This document shows, piece by piece, positions 12,301-21,959 of a stretch of 64,000 nucleotides of DNA. The position numbers and the translations under genes were made by a program. The DNA lies in assembly GCF_042477335.2 (NCBI RefSeq), contig NC_091255.1, positions 32,528,501 through 32,592,500 on the forward strand, in the 5' to 3' direction. Each line of letters opens with the position of its first letter. The stretch's first letter is position 1. This DNA comes from Ovis canadensis. Lineage: Eukaryota; Chordata; Mammalia; Artiodactyla; Bovidae. Under the pieces are notes generated by a model. The model did not search any database, was not told the DNA's origin, and saw only the letters and a list, made by a program, of their open reading frames with translations.

Positions 12301-12737
12301 AGCAGGGGATTTTAGAACCAGCCCTCCTCTGCCCCCTGGACAGTGTGAAGGACAGTTTCTTTCATACACAGAAAAGTCCAAGGCGAATTTTCTAGGATGG
12401 CTGAGGATTTCATATTTTGTTAATAGCCCCTTCAGGGAAACTCAGAAAGCCAGGCACTCTGAAAAGGGGAGTCTGTGTTTTGACTGGGAAATTCCTTCCC
12501 TTGAGACTGATTCTTGGTATTGGGTGGCCCAAGCTTGGATGGGAATTGGGAATGTGCACCCTCGGTCAAGGCAAGGCTGAAGCTGGTCTATGTCAGTACA
12601 AGGTTCTGGACTCCTTGAATGTAGGGCCCATGGGTATAGCACCCATCCTTCCATCCACACAGGAATTCAGGGCAGCTGCCTCTTTGCTTCTCTTGTGTTT
12701 GTGGAACTCAGTTTTCTGAAGGTAAAATGGAGGCATT

Positions 12738-13130
12738 GAATTCTGCCTCCTCCAGTGTTCATGCCTTCATACACTCAGACATGGTCGATTTCTTGAACAT
12801 TTCTTTGGTGCCTGGCATTATCTTATACACCGAGGAAGCACGTGGTGAACAGAACACACAGAGACCCTCAGTTCCCAAAGGTTTCATTCTGGTGTTGAAG
12901 CCTGGACTTAAAGAAGTAGATATTGTAAATTATCTAGGTGTTGGAAGAGGGGTGTGAAGGTTGACATCAGAACACCCAGCAAGATGCAGGGAGCTGGAGA
13001 AATCCTCCTAGGGATGTTTGTGCTGGAATCCCAGGGATGAGCAGGACCCGAAGCAGAAACAGGTGGGTGGGAAGTGGTGCTGGAGAGTGTTCCAGGCAGA
13101 AGGAAGGATAACTGAGAACATCCAGTGATG
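12738..13130 (-). mobile_element. L2 LINE 3' region, ancient
   Basis: Diverged reverse-strand L2: TTCTTGAACATTTCTTTGGTG matches the terminal region and GTTCCAGGCAGAAGGA the upstream part. Flanking sequence at 12301-12737 and 13131-13420 is unassigned. Confidence 0.5.
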
Positions 13131-13419
13131 AGGATTGGGGGGAGGGTGATATTGAGAGGATCTTGTGTGTTTAAGAAGCTGATAAATATCGTATTTGGTG
13201 CTAACAGAGCAGGCAGTGTCAGATGGTAGTGTTGAATGGACAGGTCACAGGGAGATAATCAGGATCAAGCAGGCACCAATGGAGGGAACTCAGGGTACCC
13301 AGGATGGCATCTGTTGGCCATCAGTAGAAGAGCATCGGCATGAACAGCTAGTTGGCCAGTAGGATGCTATCCAAGCCCAACTGTCAGCTCTTCTGGCCTT
13401 TCTCTCTTCTAAAGTATGG

Positions 13420-13545
13420 TATACCAGTGGCAGTAGAAGTCACAAGAGTAAAGAGCAGATCCAGATTCTGCTAGTGATCAGAGTATGACCTTGGGGCACA
13501 TCATTCAGCATCTTTGAACCTCAGTTTCGTCTTAGCAAAGGATGA
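13420..13545 (+). mobile_element. MIR SINE fragment
   Basis: Core motifs GTATGACCTTGGGGCACATC and GAACCTCAGTTTCGTCTTAG match the MIR core in sense orientation. MIRs predate the placental radiation. Confidence 0.6.
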
Positions 13546-13595
13546 CAGCAGTGTCTGCTTCCAGTGGCCCTGGAAATTAGGATGTTCTTGGGTCA

Positions 13596-13845
13596 GGGCT
13601 TCAGCTCAGTTGCTTAGCCATGTCCAATGCTTTGTGACCCCATGGACTGCAGCACACCAGGCTTCCTGTCCATCACCAACTCCCGGAGTTGCTCAAACTC
13701 ATGTCCATCGAGTTGGTGATGCCATCCAACCATCTCATCTTCTGTTGTCCCCTTCTCGTCCCCCCTTCAGTCTTTCCCAGCATCAGGGTTTCTTCCAATG
13801 AGTCAGTTCTTCACATCAGGTGCTCAAAGGATTGGGCTTCTGGTA
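13596..13845 (-). mobile_element. BovB 3' end, short antisense copy
   Basis: Runs from the 3' terminus (CTCAGTTGCTTAGCCATGTC) through CATCACCAACTCCCGGAGTT to CAATGAGTCAGTTCTTCACA. The copy is severely 5'-truncated. Confidence 0.85.
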
Positions 13846-13966
13846 GGATGCATTGAATGGAAGTTCTGTTCCTTTAACACTGTCCTCCCCCTGCCCCCCT
13901 TCTCTGGTATCCTTCCCTTCCTCTGCAGGGAGGCTCTGGCAGGAACCTGCTCTGCTGTTTGACTTT

Positions 13967-14037
13967 TAAAATTGCAGGATAATTGCTTTACAATGTTGTG
14001 TTAGTTTCTGCTGTACAACAACATGAATCAGCTATCT
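13967..14037 (-). mobile_element. 71-bp L1 3'-end insertion with TSD
   Basis: Only the extreme L1 3' end is present (GGATAATTGCTTTACAATGT, TCTGCTGTACAACAACATGA). It is bracketed by 14-bp direct repeats TGCTGTTTGACTTT at 13953-13966 and 14038-14051. This is a complete, extremely 5'-truncated retrotransposition event. Confidence 0.85.
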
Positions 14038-14051
14038 TGCTGTTTGACTTT

Positions 14052-14434
14052 ATGGATGCTCTTTTCTTGGGAGGGTCTTGCTCTGAGCCTGTGGAGTTAG
14101 ACATGCAGCCTGGCGTGCTGCGTCCTGCCCTGTCCAGGTGAGCCCCTCCCCTTTCTGGCCTCTCTAGACATCACTTACCTTCCTCCCCTCTCCCCGCTTC
14201 TGCGTGTTGCTCTTGGGAACACATTGCTGACGGACATGCTAGATTGTACTTTTGATGTCAGTTTATTTCTCCTTTCTTCCTTTTTGGGGGAAGGTAGGGA
14301 AAAAGCTCCCCTTGTTCTTTGCGTTACTTGCACTGCCTCCCTGTGGGAAGTTGAGGTTGTGCATCCGTCTGCTGTGTTTTTACTGATGAAGTTGAATGAC
14401 TGTGATGTGCTCCAGTTCCAAGCAAAAACTTTGA
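14052..14434. other. Unassigned stretch
   Basis: No gene or repeat is recognised. The sequence is moderately GC-rich with pyrimidine runs. Confidence 0.4.
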
Positions 14435-14447
14435 GAATGGCTGTGCT

Positions 14448-14610
14448 GGGACTTCCCTGGTGGTTCAGTGGCTAGGAATCCATGCTCACAGTTCAGGGGG
14501 CCTGGGTCTGATCCCCGGTCAGGGAACCAGATTCCACATGCCACAACCGAAGATCCTACATGCCACAGCAAAGACCCAGTGCTGCCAAGTAACTACATAT
14601 TAAAAAAAAA
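14448..14610 (+). mobile_element. CHR-family SINE with A-tail and TSD
   Basis: A sense copy from GGGACTTCCCTGGTGGTTCA to an A-rich tail. Left TSD GAATGGCTGTGC (14435-14446) pairs with GAATCACTGTGC (14611-14622). Confidence 0.88.
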
Positions 14611-14763
14611 GAATCACTGTGCACTTCCATAAGCTCCCTTGCTCTTCCCTTTTTTTCTTTATGAATGGCATGTCCCAACGATGGGCTGCTTCTTTGGCCT
14701 GGATCTCCACATGGAGAAGATACATGAAGCAATGCTAGTTAACTTGCAGCTGACTTGTAACAT

Positions 14764-14976
14764 GTGTGCAAGCTCAGCAGTGTCTGACTCTTTTGAGATC
14801 CCATGGACTGTAGCCCACCAGGCTCCTCTGTCAGTGGAATTTCCCAGCAAGAAGACTGGAGTGGGTTGCCATTTCCTACTCCAGGAGATCTTCCCAACCC
14901 AGGGGTTAAACCTGCATCTCCTGTGTCTCCTGCATTGGCAGGTGGATTCGTTACCACTGAGCCACACGGGAAACCC
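14764..14976 (-). mobile_element. Bov-tA SINE
   Basis: Antisense Bov-A body (GGACTGTAGCCCACCAGGCT, GGAGTGGGTTGCCATTTCCT), then the reversed tRNA head (GGATTCGTTACCACTGAGCC). Confidence 0.88.
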
Positions 14977-15359
14977 CAACATCCATCATAAGTGAGGAAA
15001 TAACTCTTTGTTTTTGTAAGCCACTGAGATTTGAAGGCAGTTCCTATCGTGGTATTACCACGAGAAAAATGATTGCCATAGCATTTTTTTTTTCTTTCGG
15101 GAATGTTGCTGGCTTAGACGTTCCATCTCTACCAGGGTAATTTTTGGTACATTTCATTCTCCAAAGGAAAATGTGAGTTTACAATGGAGGAATCATTTCA
15201 TTTAGAATTACACATTTGTTTGCATGGCCTCTTGCTAAATAGTGCAGTGACTTTAAATAATTTGCTTTTTCAGTTTATATCCCCCTTGTCATTTCTTGTT
15301 TGTGTTTTTTCTCCCTGCCTCTCATTTTTTCTTGAGTAAGTTAGAAAATGGCTTATCTT
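14977..15359. other. Unassigned AT-rich stretch
   Basis: No gene or repeat is recognised apart from a short T-run near 15090. Confidence 0.4.
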
Positions 15360-16304
15360 TATTAAGTGTTTTCAAAGAAGTTAAAAAGTTTAAGAGCTTT
15401 ATTGATATGCAATTCAATATATAATGTAAATATATATAATGCAATTCACCCATTTGAAATATACATTTCAATGACTTTTTATGTTCATATCCACTGAACC
15501 ATGCAGTAATAACTACAACCAATTTTATGTCTTCATCACCCCTGAAATGAAGCCATACATTCCTTAGCCACCCTGCTCCAACTCGCCCATCCCTCCCAGC
15601 CTTACGCAACCACTAATCTGCTTTCTGTCTCTACAGATTTGCCTGTTAGGATATTTCATATAAACTGAATCACACAATGCATTGTTCTGTGTCTGGCTCC
15701 TTGCACTTAGGGTAATGTTTCCAAGATCAATCCATGTTGTTAGCATGTATGAGTGATTCACTTCTTATTATTGACAAACACTGATTGATTGTATGGATAT
15801 GCCACATTTTATTAATCCATTCTCCAGTTCATGATCCTTTTCAGTTTTGGTCTATTATGAAGAATGCTGCAATGAACATTTGTGTACATGTTTTTGTGTG
15901 GACATATGTTTTTCATTTCTCTTGGGTATATCCCTGAGAGTGATATTGCTGGGTCATATGAAAATTCTTTGTTTAGCCTTTTGAGAAACTTCCAGACTGT
16001 TTTCCCAAGGGACAGAACTATTTTACATTCCCATGAACAGTTTTTAAGGATCCCAATTTCTCCATATTTTTGACAACACTTGTTATCTGATTGATTCTAG
16101 TCATCCTAGAGGACCTGATGTGCTATCTTGTGATTTTGATGTGTATTACCTTGAAGCCCAATGGTATTGAACAGTTTTTGTATGCTTATTGCTCATTTGT
16201 ATACCTTCTTAGAGAAATGTCTATTAAGATCCTTTACTCATTTTAAATTTGGGTTAATTTTCTTTCTATTATTGAACTGTAATTGTTCTTTTTATATTCT
16301 AGAT
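15360..16304 (-). mobile_element. Old L1 (L1M type), ORF2 end to 3' UTR, left part
   Basis: Antisense L1M-like sequence: 3' UTR motifs (GAGCTTTATTGATATGCAAT) lead into ORF2-derived sequence (GTATGGATATGCCACATTTT, AAGAATGCTGCAATGAACAT, ATTGCTGGGTCATATGAAAA). It is interrupted by a U6 chimeric retrocopy and resumes at 16619. Confidence 0.75.
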
Positions 16305-16320
16305 AAAAGTCTCTGATCAG
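16305..16320. repeat. Left TSD of the U6 chimera
   Basis: AAAAGTCTCTGATCAG repeats as AAAAATCTCTGATCAG at 16603-16618. It defines one insertion that contains both U6 and the sequence after it. Confidence 0.85.
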
Positions 16321-16427
16321 TGCTCGCTTTGGCAGCACATTTACTAAAATTGGAATCATACAGAGAAGATTATCATGACCCCTGTGCAAGGATGACACAC
16401 AAATTTGTGAAGTGTTTCATATTTTTT
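16320..16427 (+). pseudogene. U6 snRNA retrocopy
   Basis: A full-length copy of the spliceosomal U6 snRNA, from GTGCTCGCTTTGGCAGCACA to TTTCATATTTTTT. By hand it differs from the U6 I know at about 11 positions, mostly CpG-to-TpG type. It lies inside an old L1 with no snRNA-type upstream promoter visible, so it is a pseudogene. Its 5' end starts exactly at the TSD, which shows it entered as RNA. Confidence 0.9.
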
Positions 16428-16602
16428 AAAAAGGTATCTATCCAGTATGGCAAAATAAATGGAAAATTGGCATAGTATATCTTTAGAAAATGAAATATTA
16501 TAAAGTATTTTATTTACTCACTTATTCTTTAATTCCTAGATGACATATTAAGCACCTGCTGTTTATTCATTAATCCAATAAATGTTTATTAAGCCCCCAC
16601 AC
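16428..16602 (+). mobile_element. 3' partner of the U6 chimeric retrocopy
   Basis: About 175 bp of non-U6 sequence lies between U6 and the right TSD. It ends CCAATAAATGTTTATTAAGC then CCCCACAC and an A-run, so an AATAAA signal sits about 20 nt before the A-tail. This is the expected form of the 3' end of a polyadenylated RNA joined to U6 by template switching during L1-driven reverse transcription. I cannot name the parent RNA. Confidence 0.65.
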
Positions 16603-16618
16603 AAAAATCTCTGATCAG

Positions 16619-16709
16619 ATATATGATTGGCAAGAATTGTCTCCCATTCTGTGATTGTCTTCTCACATTTGTAATGGTGGACAAATGCTTTAAAAATTGA
16701 TGTATATTT
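16619..16709 (-). mobile_element. Old L1 (L1M type), right part
   Basis: L1 similarity resumes after the U6 chimera (ATATGATTGGCAAGAATTGT, CTCCCATTCTGTGATTGTC) and ends at a BovB insertion. Confidence 0.7.
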
Positions 16710-16720
16710 ACATATGGAAG

Positions 16721-17031
16721 GAAATATCCTAAAGGCAATCAGTCCTGAATATTCATTGGAAGGACTGATGCTGAAACTGAAACTCCAGTATTTTGGCCAC
16801 CTGATTCGAAGAACTGACTCATTTGAAAAGACCCTGATGCTGGGAAAGATTGAAGGCAGGAGGAGAAGGGGATGACAGAGGATGAGATGGTTGGATGGCA
16901 TCACCAACTCAATGGACATGAGTTTGAGTAAACTCCAGGAATTGGTGATGGACAGGGAGGCCTGGTGTGCTGCAGTCCATGGTGTCACAAAGAGTTGGAC
17001 CCGACTGAGCGACTGACCTGAACTGAACTGA
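16721..17031 (+). mobile_element. BovB 3' end with TSD
   Basis: A sense copy from GAATATTCATTGGAAGGACT to CTGAACTGAACTGA. TSD ACATATGGAAG (16710-16720) pairs with ACATACGGAAG (17032-17042). Confidence 0.88.
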
Positions 17032-17305
17032 ACATACGGAAGAGCCCCATGATTGTCCAGCTGAGCCTGTGAAAGGGGAAATAGATTTAATTTTGGAAGT
17101 ATATTAAAAATGTCACTTAGTGAACACAGCTAAGATAAAATCTGCAACCTCGTCTTTTTCAGCAACAAAGGTGATGTTTTCCCTCCATCTGACTGACCGA
17201 CTCCTTGTCTGACCTTCAGTTGGTTTCACACATGGGACAGGAACAGGGTTTTCATGTACTGGACCTGCTCAGGTACTGACATCACTTCCTCCTCAAGTAG
17301 CTTTG

Positions 17306-17505
17306 TGTGCGTGCTTAGTTGCTCAGTCATGTCTGACTCTTTGTGACCCCATGGACTGTAGCCCACCAGGCTTCTCTGTCCATGGGATTCTCCAGGCAAG
17401 AATGCTGGAGTGGGTTGTCATGCCCTCCTCCAGGAAATCTTCCTGACCCAGGGATTGAACCCAGGTCTCCTGCATTGCAAGCAGATTCTTTACTGGCTGA
17501 GCCTT
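17306..17505 (-). mobile_element. Bov-tA SINE
   Basis: Antisense copy: TAGTTGCTCAGTCATGTCTG, GGATTCTCCAGGCAAGAATG, then the reversed head near TTCTTTACTGGCTGAGCC. Confidence 0.88.
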
Positions 17506-17723
17506 CTGAACATACAGAATTAAGTTCTAAATCCTTTACTTTCCATTCCAGATATTTCCAAATTTGGCTCTTAGTTCCCTTTCCAGCTTTAACCTCAGCC
17601 TGCAATCCCTCCTCCACCTTATACTCAAATCTCCAGCTCCCTAGCCTGCTGACAAGATCTGCAAGTACATTTATAGCCCAGAAAGCCTTTCTTTTCTGCC
17701 TCAGTCTGCTTTGTAGTAGAGGG

Positions 17724-17762
17724 GTGTGTGTGTGTGTGTGTGTGTGAGTGTATGTGTGTGTG
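17724..17762. repeat. (TG)n microsatellite
   Basis: A TG dinucleotide run broken by single GA and TA steps. The surrounding 17506-17902 is otherwise unassigned. Confidence 0.9.
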
Positions 17763-17905
17763 CACATCCATCCAGATTTTGAGATTTCAGAAACTAGGGA
17801 TTATGATTTCTTCTTTGTTGTTATAATAACTTGAGTTATCTTACATATATTTACTAAATAGCTGTTTGATTATTAAATTGGTTTCTGGTGGAATAGATAA
17901 TAGGG

Positions 17906-18296
17906 CTTCCCTGGTACTCGAGTAGTAAAGAACTCACCTGCCAATGCAAGAGATGTGGGTTTGATCCCTGGGTTGGGAAGATCTCCTGGAGGAAGAAATA
18001 GCAACCCACTCTAGAGGAAATGTCAACCCACTCCAGTGTTCTTGCCTGGAGAATCCCAGGGACAGGGGACCCTGGTGGGCTGCTGTCTATGGAGTCGCAC
18101 AGAGTCTGACATGACTGAAGTGACTTAGCAGCAGCAGCAGCTAGTGTTCTTGTATGGAAAATTCTATGGATAGACTTAGCAGCAGCAGCAGCTAGTGTTC
18201 TTGTCTGGAAAATTCTATGGACAGAAGAGCCTTGCAGGATACAATCCATAGCATCACAAAGAGTTGGCCACAACTGGGCGACTGAACATGGACACA
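17906..18296 (+). mobile_element. Bov-tA/BOV-A2-type SINE with internal 51-bp tandem duplication
   Basis: The sense tRNA-derived head (GGCTTCCCTGGTACTCGAGT) is followed by Bov-A units. A 51-bp segment is tandemly repeated at 18122-18172 and 18173-18222, each holding the CAGCAGCAGCAG run and TAGTGTTCTTGT. This lengthens the element to about 390 bp. Confidence 0.8.
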
Positions 18297-18469
18297 CTAG
18301 AACAGAGAATAGATTGTGTCTTCAGAATGTTGACTTTTGGACATGATAGACCAGGCCAGGTGAAGTCTGCTGTCTGAGAGTGATTTGAAGGCAGCTGAAT
18401 GGGAGGGTGGGGGAAAAACCTTGAATCAAAATTTTACAGAATTTTAAAATAGGCAGTTATGTCTCTCCC

Positions 18470-18590
18470 ATTAAATTGAAATTTTTCTGAATTTAAGGAT
18501 TATCATATTCTTATTTATCTAGCACTCTACCAGGTCCAGAGTTAGTACCTCATATGTGTGGAATGAATGAATGAATGAAGGGGTCTAGAC
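18470..18590 (+). mobile_element. L2 3' end with (GAAT)n
   Basis: Diverged L2 terminus (TTAAGGATTATCATATTC, TAGTACCTCATATGTGTGGA) leading into GAATGAATGAATGAATGAAG, the L2 terminal repeat. Confidence 0.5.
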
Positions 18591-18788
18591 TTTCCTGTGA
18601 ATACAGCTGAAGAAGAAACTACAACTAAAGAAATTTGGGACAGAAAAGAATATAGAGAAATAAACCAAGAAATCTAGTTTAATTTCCTTAAACTGTTTCC
18701 TACACTTCCTAGAATATTGTATCTAGTAGATTTCAGTAAAAATGTTTAATGTACATAGTATGTGATCAATACAAGTAAATTAAGATCA

Positions 18789-18810
18789 TTCTTGTTTTTT
18801 TCTTCTCTAG
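18789..18810 (+). promoter_or_regulatory. Candidate 3' splice site of the OR1P1 5' UTR
   Basis: A near-continuous pyrimidine tract ending TTTTTTTCTTCTCTAG is a strong acceptor match, 100 bp before the OR1P1 ATG. OR genes usually splice one or more non-coding 5' exons onto a single coding exon, so this may start that exon. No transcript evidence is available to me. Confidence 0.5.
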
Positions 18811-18910
18811 ACCTAAGAGACTGGCACCCTTAGGGATCGTGTAGAGTGAAATATGCTTAGAGAAGGTTAGTGGGTCTCATCCAAAGTTCCTTTCTCTGAC
18901 TTCTGGGCTC

Positions 18911-19864
18911 ATGGCAGGAGGGAACCAGAGCAGCGTCTTTGAGTTCCTCCTCTGGGGACTCTCTGAGCAGCCAGAGCAGCAGCACAGGCTCTTCCTGGTA
19001 TTCTTGTGGATGTACTTGGTCACGGTGGCTGGGAACCTCCTCATCATCCTGGCCATTGGCACTGACACGCGTCTTCACACACCCATGTACTTCTTCCTCG
19101 CCAACCTGTCTTGTGCAGACATCCTTTTCACCTCCACCACTGTCCCCAAGGCCCTGGTGAACATCCAGACCCAGAACAGGTCCATTTCTTATGTAGAATG
19201 CCTGACTCAGCTCTACTTTTTCTTGACATTTGGGGACATGGACATATTTCTCCTGACTACAATGGCCTATGACCGCTATGTGGCCATCTGCCACCCTCTC
19301 CACTACGCCATGGTCATGAGCCGCCGGTGTTGTTTCATCCTGGTTACTGCCTGCTGGACCCTTACAAATCTTGTTGCCATGACGCACACGTTCCTCATAT
19401 TCCGACTTTCCTTCTGCTCTAAGAAGATCATTCCCGACTTCTTCTGTGATCTGGGACCCCTGATGAAGGTGTCTTGCTCTGACACTCAGGTCAATGAGCT
19501 TGTGCTCCTCTTCGTGGGGGGAGCAGTCATTTTAATCCCCTTCGGGCTCATTCTGGTCTCTTATATCCACATTGTTTCAGCCATCCTCAGGGTCCCCTCT
19601 GCCCAAGGAAGGTACAAGGCCTTCTCTACCTGTGGATCCCACCTTGCTGTTGTTGCCTTGTTCTTTGGGACTGTGATCAGGGCTTATCTGTTTCCCTCAT
19701 CTTCTTCCTCCAATTCAATAGCAGAGGATACGGCAGCTGCCGTAATGTACACAGTGGTGACTCCTCTGCTAAACCCCTTCATTTACAGCCTGCGGAACAA
19801 GGACATGCAAGGGGCCCTGGGGAGACTTCTCAGGGGCAAAGTGTCCTTCTCCTGTGGTCAGTGA
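18911..19864 (+). CDS. OR1P1: Olfactory receptor, OR1P1 type, intact
   Basis: An odorant-binding class A G-protein-coupled receptor, expected in cilia of olfactory neurons and coupled to Golf. The 317-codon frame is uninterrupted from ATG 18911. Features are an N-glycosylation site (NQSS, residue 5), GN in TM1 (41-42), LHTPMY (55-60), the TM3 cysteine C97, MAYDRYVAIC at 118-127, extracellular loop cysteines 169, 179 and 189, SY in TM5 (217-218), KAFSTC (236-241) and PLLNPFIY (285-292). Family 1 is clear. OR1P1 is my assignment from the FEFLLWGLSEQPEQQ start, the SSSSSNS loop and the VSFS-GQ tail, which agree with the human protein as I remember it. In humans this locus is a gene/pseudogene polymorphism; here it looks functional. 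Confidence 0.93.
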   Translation: MAGGNQSSVFEFLLWGLSEQPEQQHRLFLVFLWMYLVTVAGNLLIILAIGTDTRLHTPMYFFLANLSCADILFTSTTVPKALVNIQTQNRSISYVECLTQLYFFLTFGDMDIFLLTTMAYDRYVAICHPLHYAMVMSRRCCFILVTACWTLTNLVAMTHTFLIFRLSFCSKKIIPDFFCDLGPLMKVSCSDTQVNELVLLFVGGAVILIPFGLILVSYIHIVSAILRVPSAQGRYKAFSTCGSHLAVVALFFGTVIRAYLFPSSSSSNSIAEDTAAAVMYTVVTPLLNPFIYSLRNKDMQGALGRLLRGKVSFSCGQ

Positions 19865-20156
19865 CTTGACAGAGAAACTGCAGGTGTCCTTTGTCCCCTC
19901 AGTGAGGAACATCACAGAAATTTCTACCTCAAGTGTCTCATTTCTAAATCCCACATACATACCTTATTGCCACTCTCTTCCCTTGCCTCTCCACCATGAG
20001 TTTGATATTACTAAAGAAAATCAAGACTTTGCATCTTTCTTTACTCTGTTAAGAGTTGCTTTTTTTCACTTGTTTTGCTTATTTTTCACATGAGTGAATG
20101 TCTTTTGCAATGATCATAATTCTAAAAGTTTGCATAACCTCTTATAGTAATTTATC
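19865..20156. other. OR1P1 downstream flank
   Basis: No repeat or gene is recognised. I saw no canonical AATAAA close to the stop codon, so the transcript end is not placed. Confidence 0.4.
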
Positions 20157-20165
20157 AAAAGTTGA

Positions 20166-20226
20166 CCATTCACTTTGCTGTACAAACTAACACAGCATTG
20201 TAAAGCAGCTATACTCTAAGTAAAAG
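20166..20226 (+). mobile_element. 61-bp L1 3'-end insertion with TSD
   Basis: Only the L1 3' terminus is present (GCTGTACAAACTAACACAGC, ATTGTAAAGCAGCTATACTC) plus an A-rich tail. TSD AAAAGTTGA occurs at 20157-20165 and 20227-20235. Confidence 0.75.
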
Positions 20227-20235
20227 AAAAGTTGA

Positions 20236-20694
20236 TCAGTGGAGTCATGGAAAGTGGTTCATAATCAAAATATTAGCAAGTCAATATTGGATGGCAAAGA
20301 GTTTACAACTTTCAGTGAACAAGTATATTTTTTCCTATAAGAAGAGGAAATTACATAAATAGTACATGAAGGTTATGAATCAAAAATCCTTGCAACCATT
20401 AAAGCAAAGCTCTCAGCAGTGCAGGAATTATCTGTTATTTTCAGTAAATAGGCTTATGAACAGTTTATAATGAGAAGATAAAGGAATCTTGCGTCCTCTC
20501 AAAGTTCTTTCTGTTGAAATGTGTGCCCTCTAGTCTCAGCCAAGACTGAATGAAAGACAGTTGGAACTTATGATTTTTATTTCTACAGCATAAAATTCAC
20601 AAGTCCAGATGGAGACCAAGAGTGAATGCAGAGACATTGTCTAAAGTCAAGAACATGGAACAAATTCATCACAGTTTCAAAAGGAAAGTGAGTC
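20236..20694. other. Unassigned AT-rich stretch
   Basis: No gene or repeat family is recognised. Confidence 0.4.
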
Positions 20695-20800
20695 CTGAGT
20701 GGTTCCCAGGAGACCTGGATTCTAACATAAGTACCTCCTTTTACTTTGTATAAGTCTAGTCTTCTCATCTGTGGAATGAAATTATTGATAGTTTCCTGCC
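20695..20800 (+). mobile_element. MIR SINE fragment
   Basis: Sense MIR core motifs: GGAGACCTGGATTCTAACAT and TCTTCTCATCTGTGGAATGA. Confidence 0.55.
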
Positions 20801-21006
20801 TACTTAACCAGGATTTTGTAGGGAAAATGATAGTGGTTAGGCTATTATAAGAGAGAAGCTCTAAATAATTGTAGCTTTAAGAAAATTGAGCATTTATTTT
20901 TCTCTCCTGTACAAATAAACAGTCTCATAATAGGTTGACTACATAATCATCAAAGAGCCAGGCTGCCTCTCTCTTGGTTCTCTGCCAACCTTAAAAAATG
21001 GTTCCA

Positions 21007-21171
21007 GGGATATCCATGGTGGTCCAGTGGCTAAGACTCTGCACTCCCAATGCCGGGAGCCTAGGTTGGATCCCTGGTCAGGGAACCAGGTCCCACATGC
21101 CACATATAAAAGGTTCCACAAGTCGAAACTGAGACCCAGTGCAGCCAAATAAGTAAATTTTTTTTTTTAAA
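21007..21171 (+). mobile_element. CHR-family SINE with TSD
   Basis: A sense copy (TGGTGGTCCAGTGGCTAAGA, GTTGGATCCCTGGTCAGGGA) with a T/A-rich tail. Probable TSDs are AATGGTTCCA on the left and AATGATTCCA on the right. Confidence 0.85.
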
Positions 21172-21484
21172 GAATGATTCCATATTATGATCCAAGGTGA
21201 CTGTTAAACTTCTGCCAATAAGTCTTTATTTCATCCAATAGAAAAGAGGAAAGGTCATCTGGAGAACGCATACACCTCTTTCCTTTATATCTTATTGGCC
21301 AGAACTTGATCACTTGGCCTCAACTGCCTGCAGTTGAGCCTGGGAAATGTATTCATTATACTTGGTGCCCGTATGCCCTGCTAACATTATATTAGTATGG
21401 AAGAAGCAGAAACCTGTATCAGGGGAAAATCAGCTGCCTCTGCTACAATGGGGTGCCATGATGGCAGTTAAAAACCCTGCTAGC

Positions 21485-21774
21485 TCTGTGGGAGAAGGCA
21501 AGGGTGGGATGATTCAAGAGAATAGCATTGAAACATGTATCTTATCATATGTGAAACAGATCACCAGCCAGATTCGATGCATGAGACAGGGTGCTCAGGG
21601 CTGGTGCACTGGGATTACCCTGAGGCATGGATGGGATAGGGAGGGAGGTGGGAGGGGGATTCAGGATGGGGAACACATGTACACCCATGGCTGATTCATG
21701 TCAATGTATGGCAAAAACCACTACAATATTGTAAAGTAATTAGCCTCCAATTAAAATTAATTAATTAATTCCAA
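21485..21774 (+). mobile_element. L1 3' UTR, 5'-truncated, with TSD
   Basis: About 290 bp of young L1 3' UTR (GGGAGGTGGGAGGGGGATTC, AATTAGCCTCCAATTAAAA). TSD AACCCTGCTAGC on the left pairs with AATCCCTGCTAGC on the right (about 21775-21790). Confidence 0.88.
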
Positions 21775-21959
21775 AAAAATCCCTGCTAGCATGAAGAGCT
21801 GATGAAAACAGGTGAGCACTCACTTGGTTACCCTCTAAATCTTTTAAGACTTTTGAAATACAAACGAAGATACTTTCTTCCTAGTGATCATAGAAGTTTT
21901 CCCATGGAGTGGCAGAAATGAGAATGGCTGCTAATTGTGTGGTGTCTGAGACATCCTTC

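Noticed and set aside
16320-16427. Functional U6 snRNA gene
   Set aside because: About 11 changes, no upstream snRNA promoter elements, TSD-bounded and located inside an old L1.
17327-17767. 147-codon frame with a histidine/threonine repeat start
   Set aside because: It is made from a TG microsatellite plus an antisense SINE.
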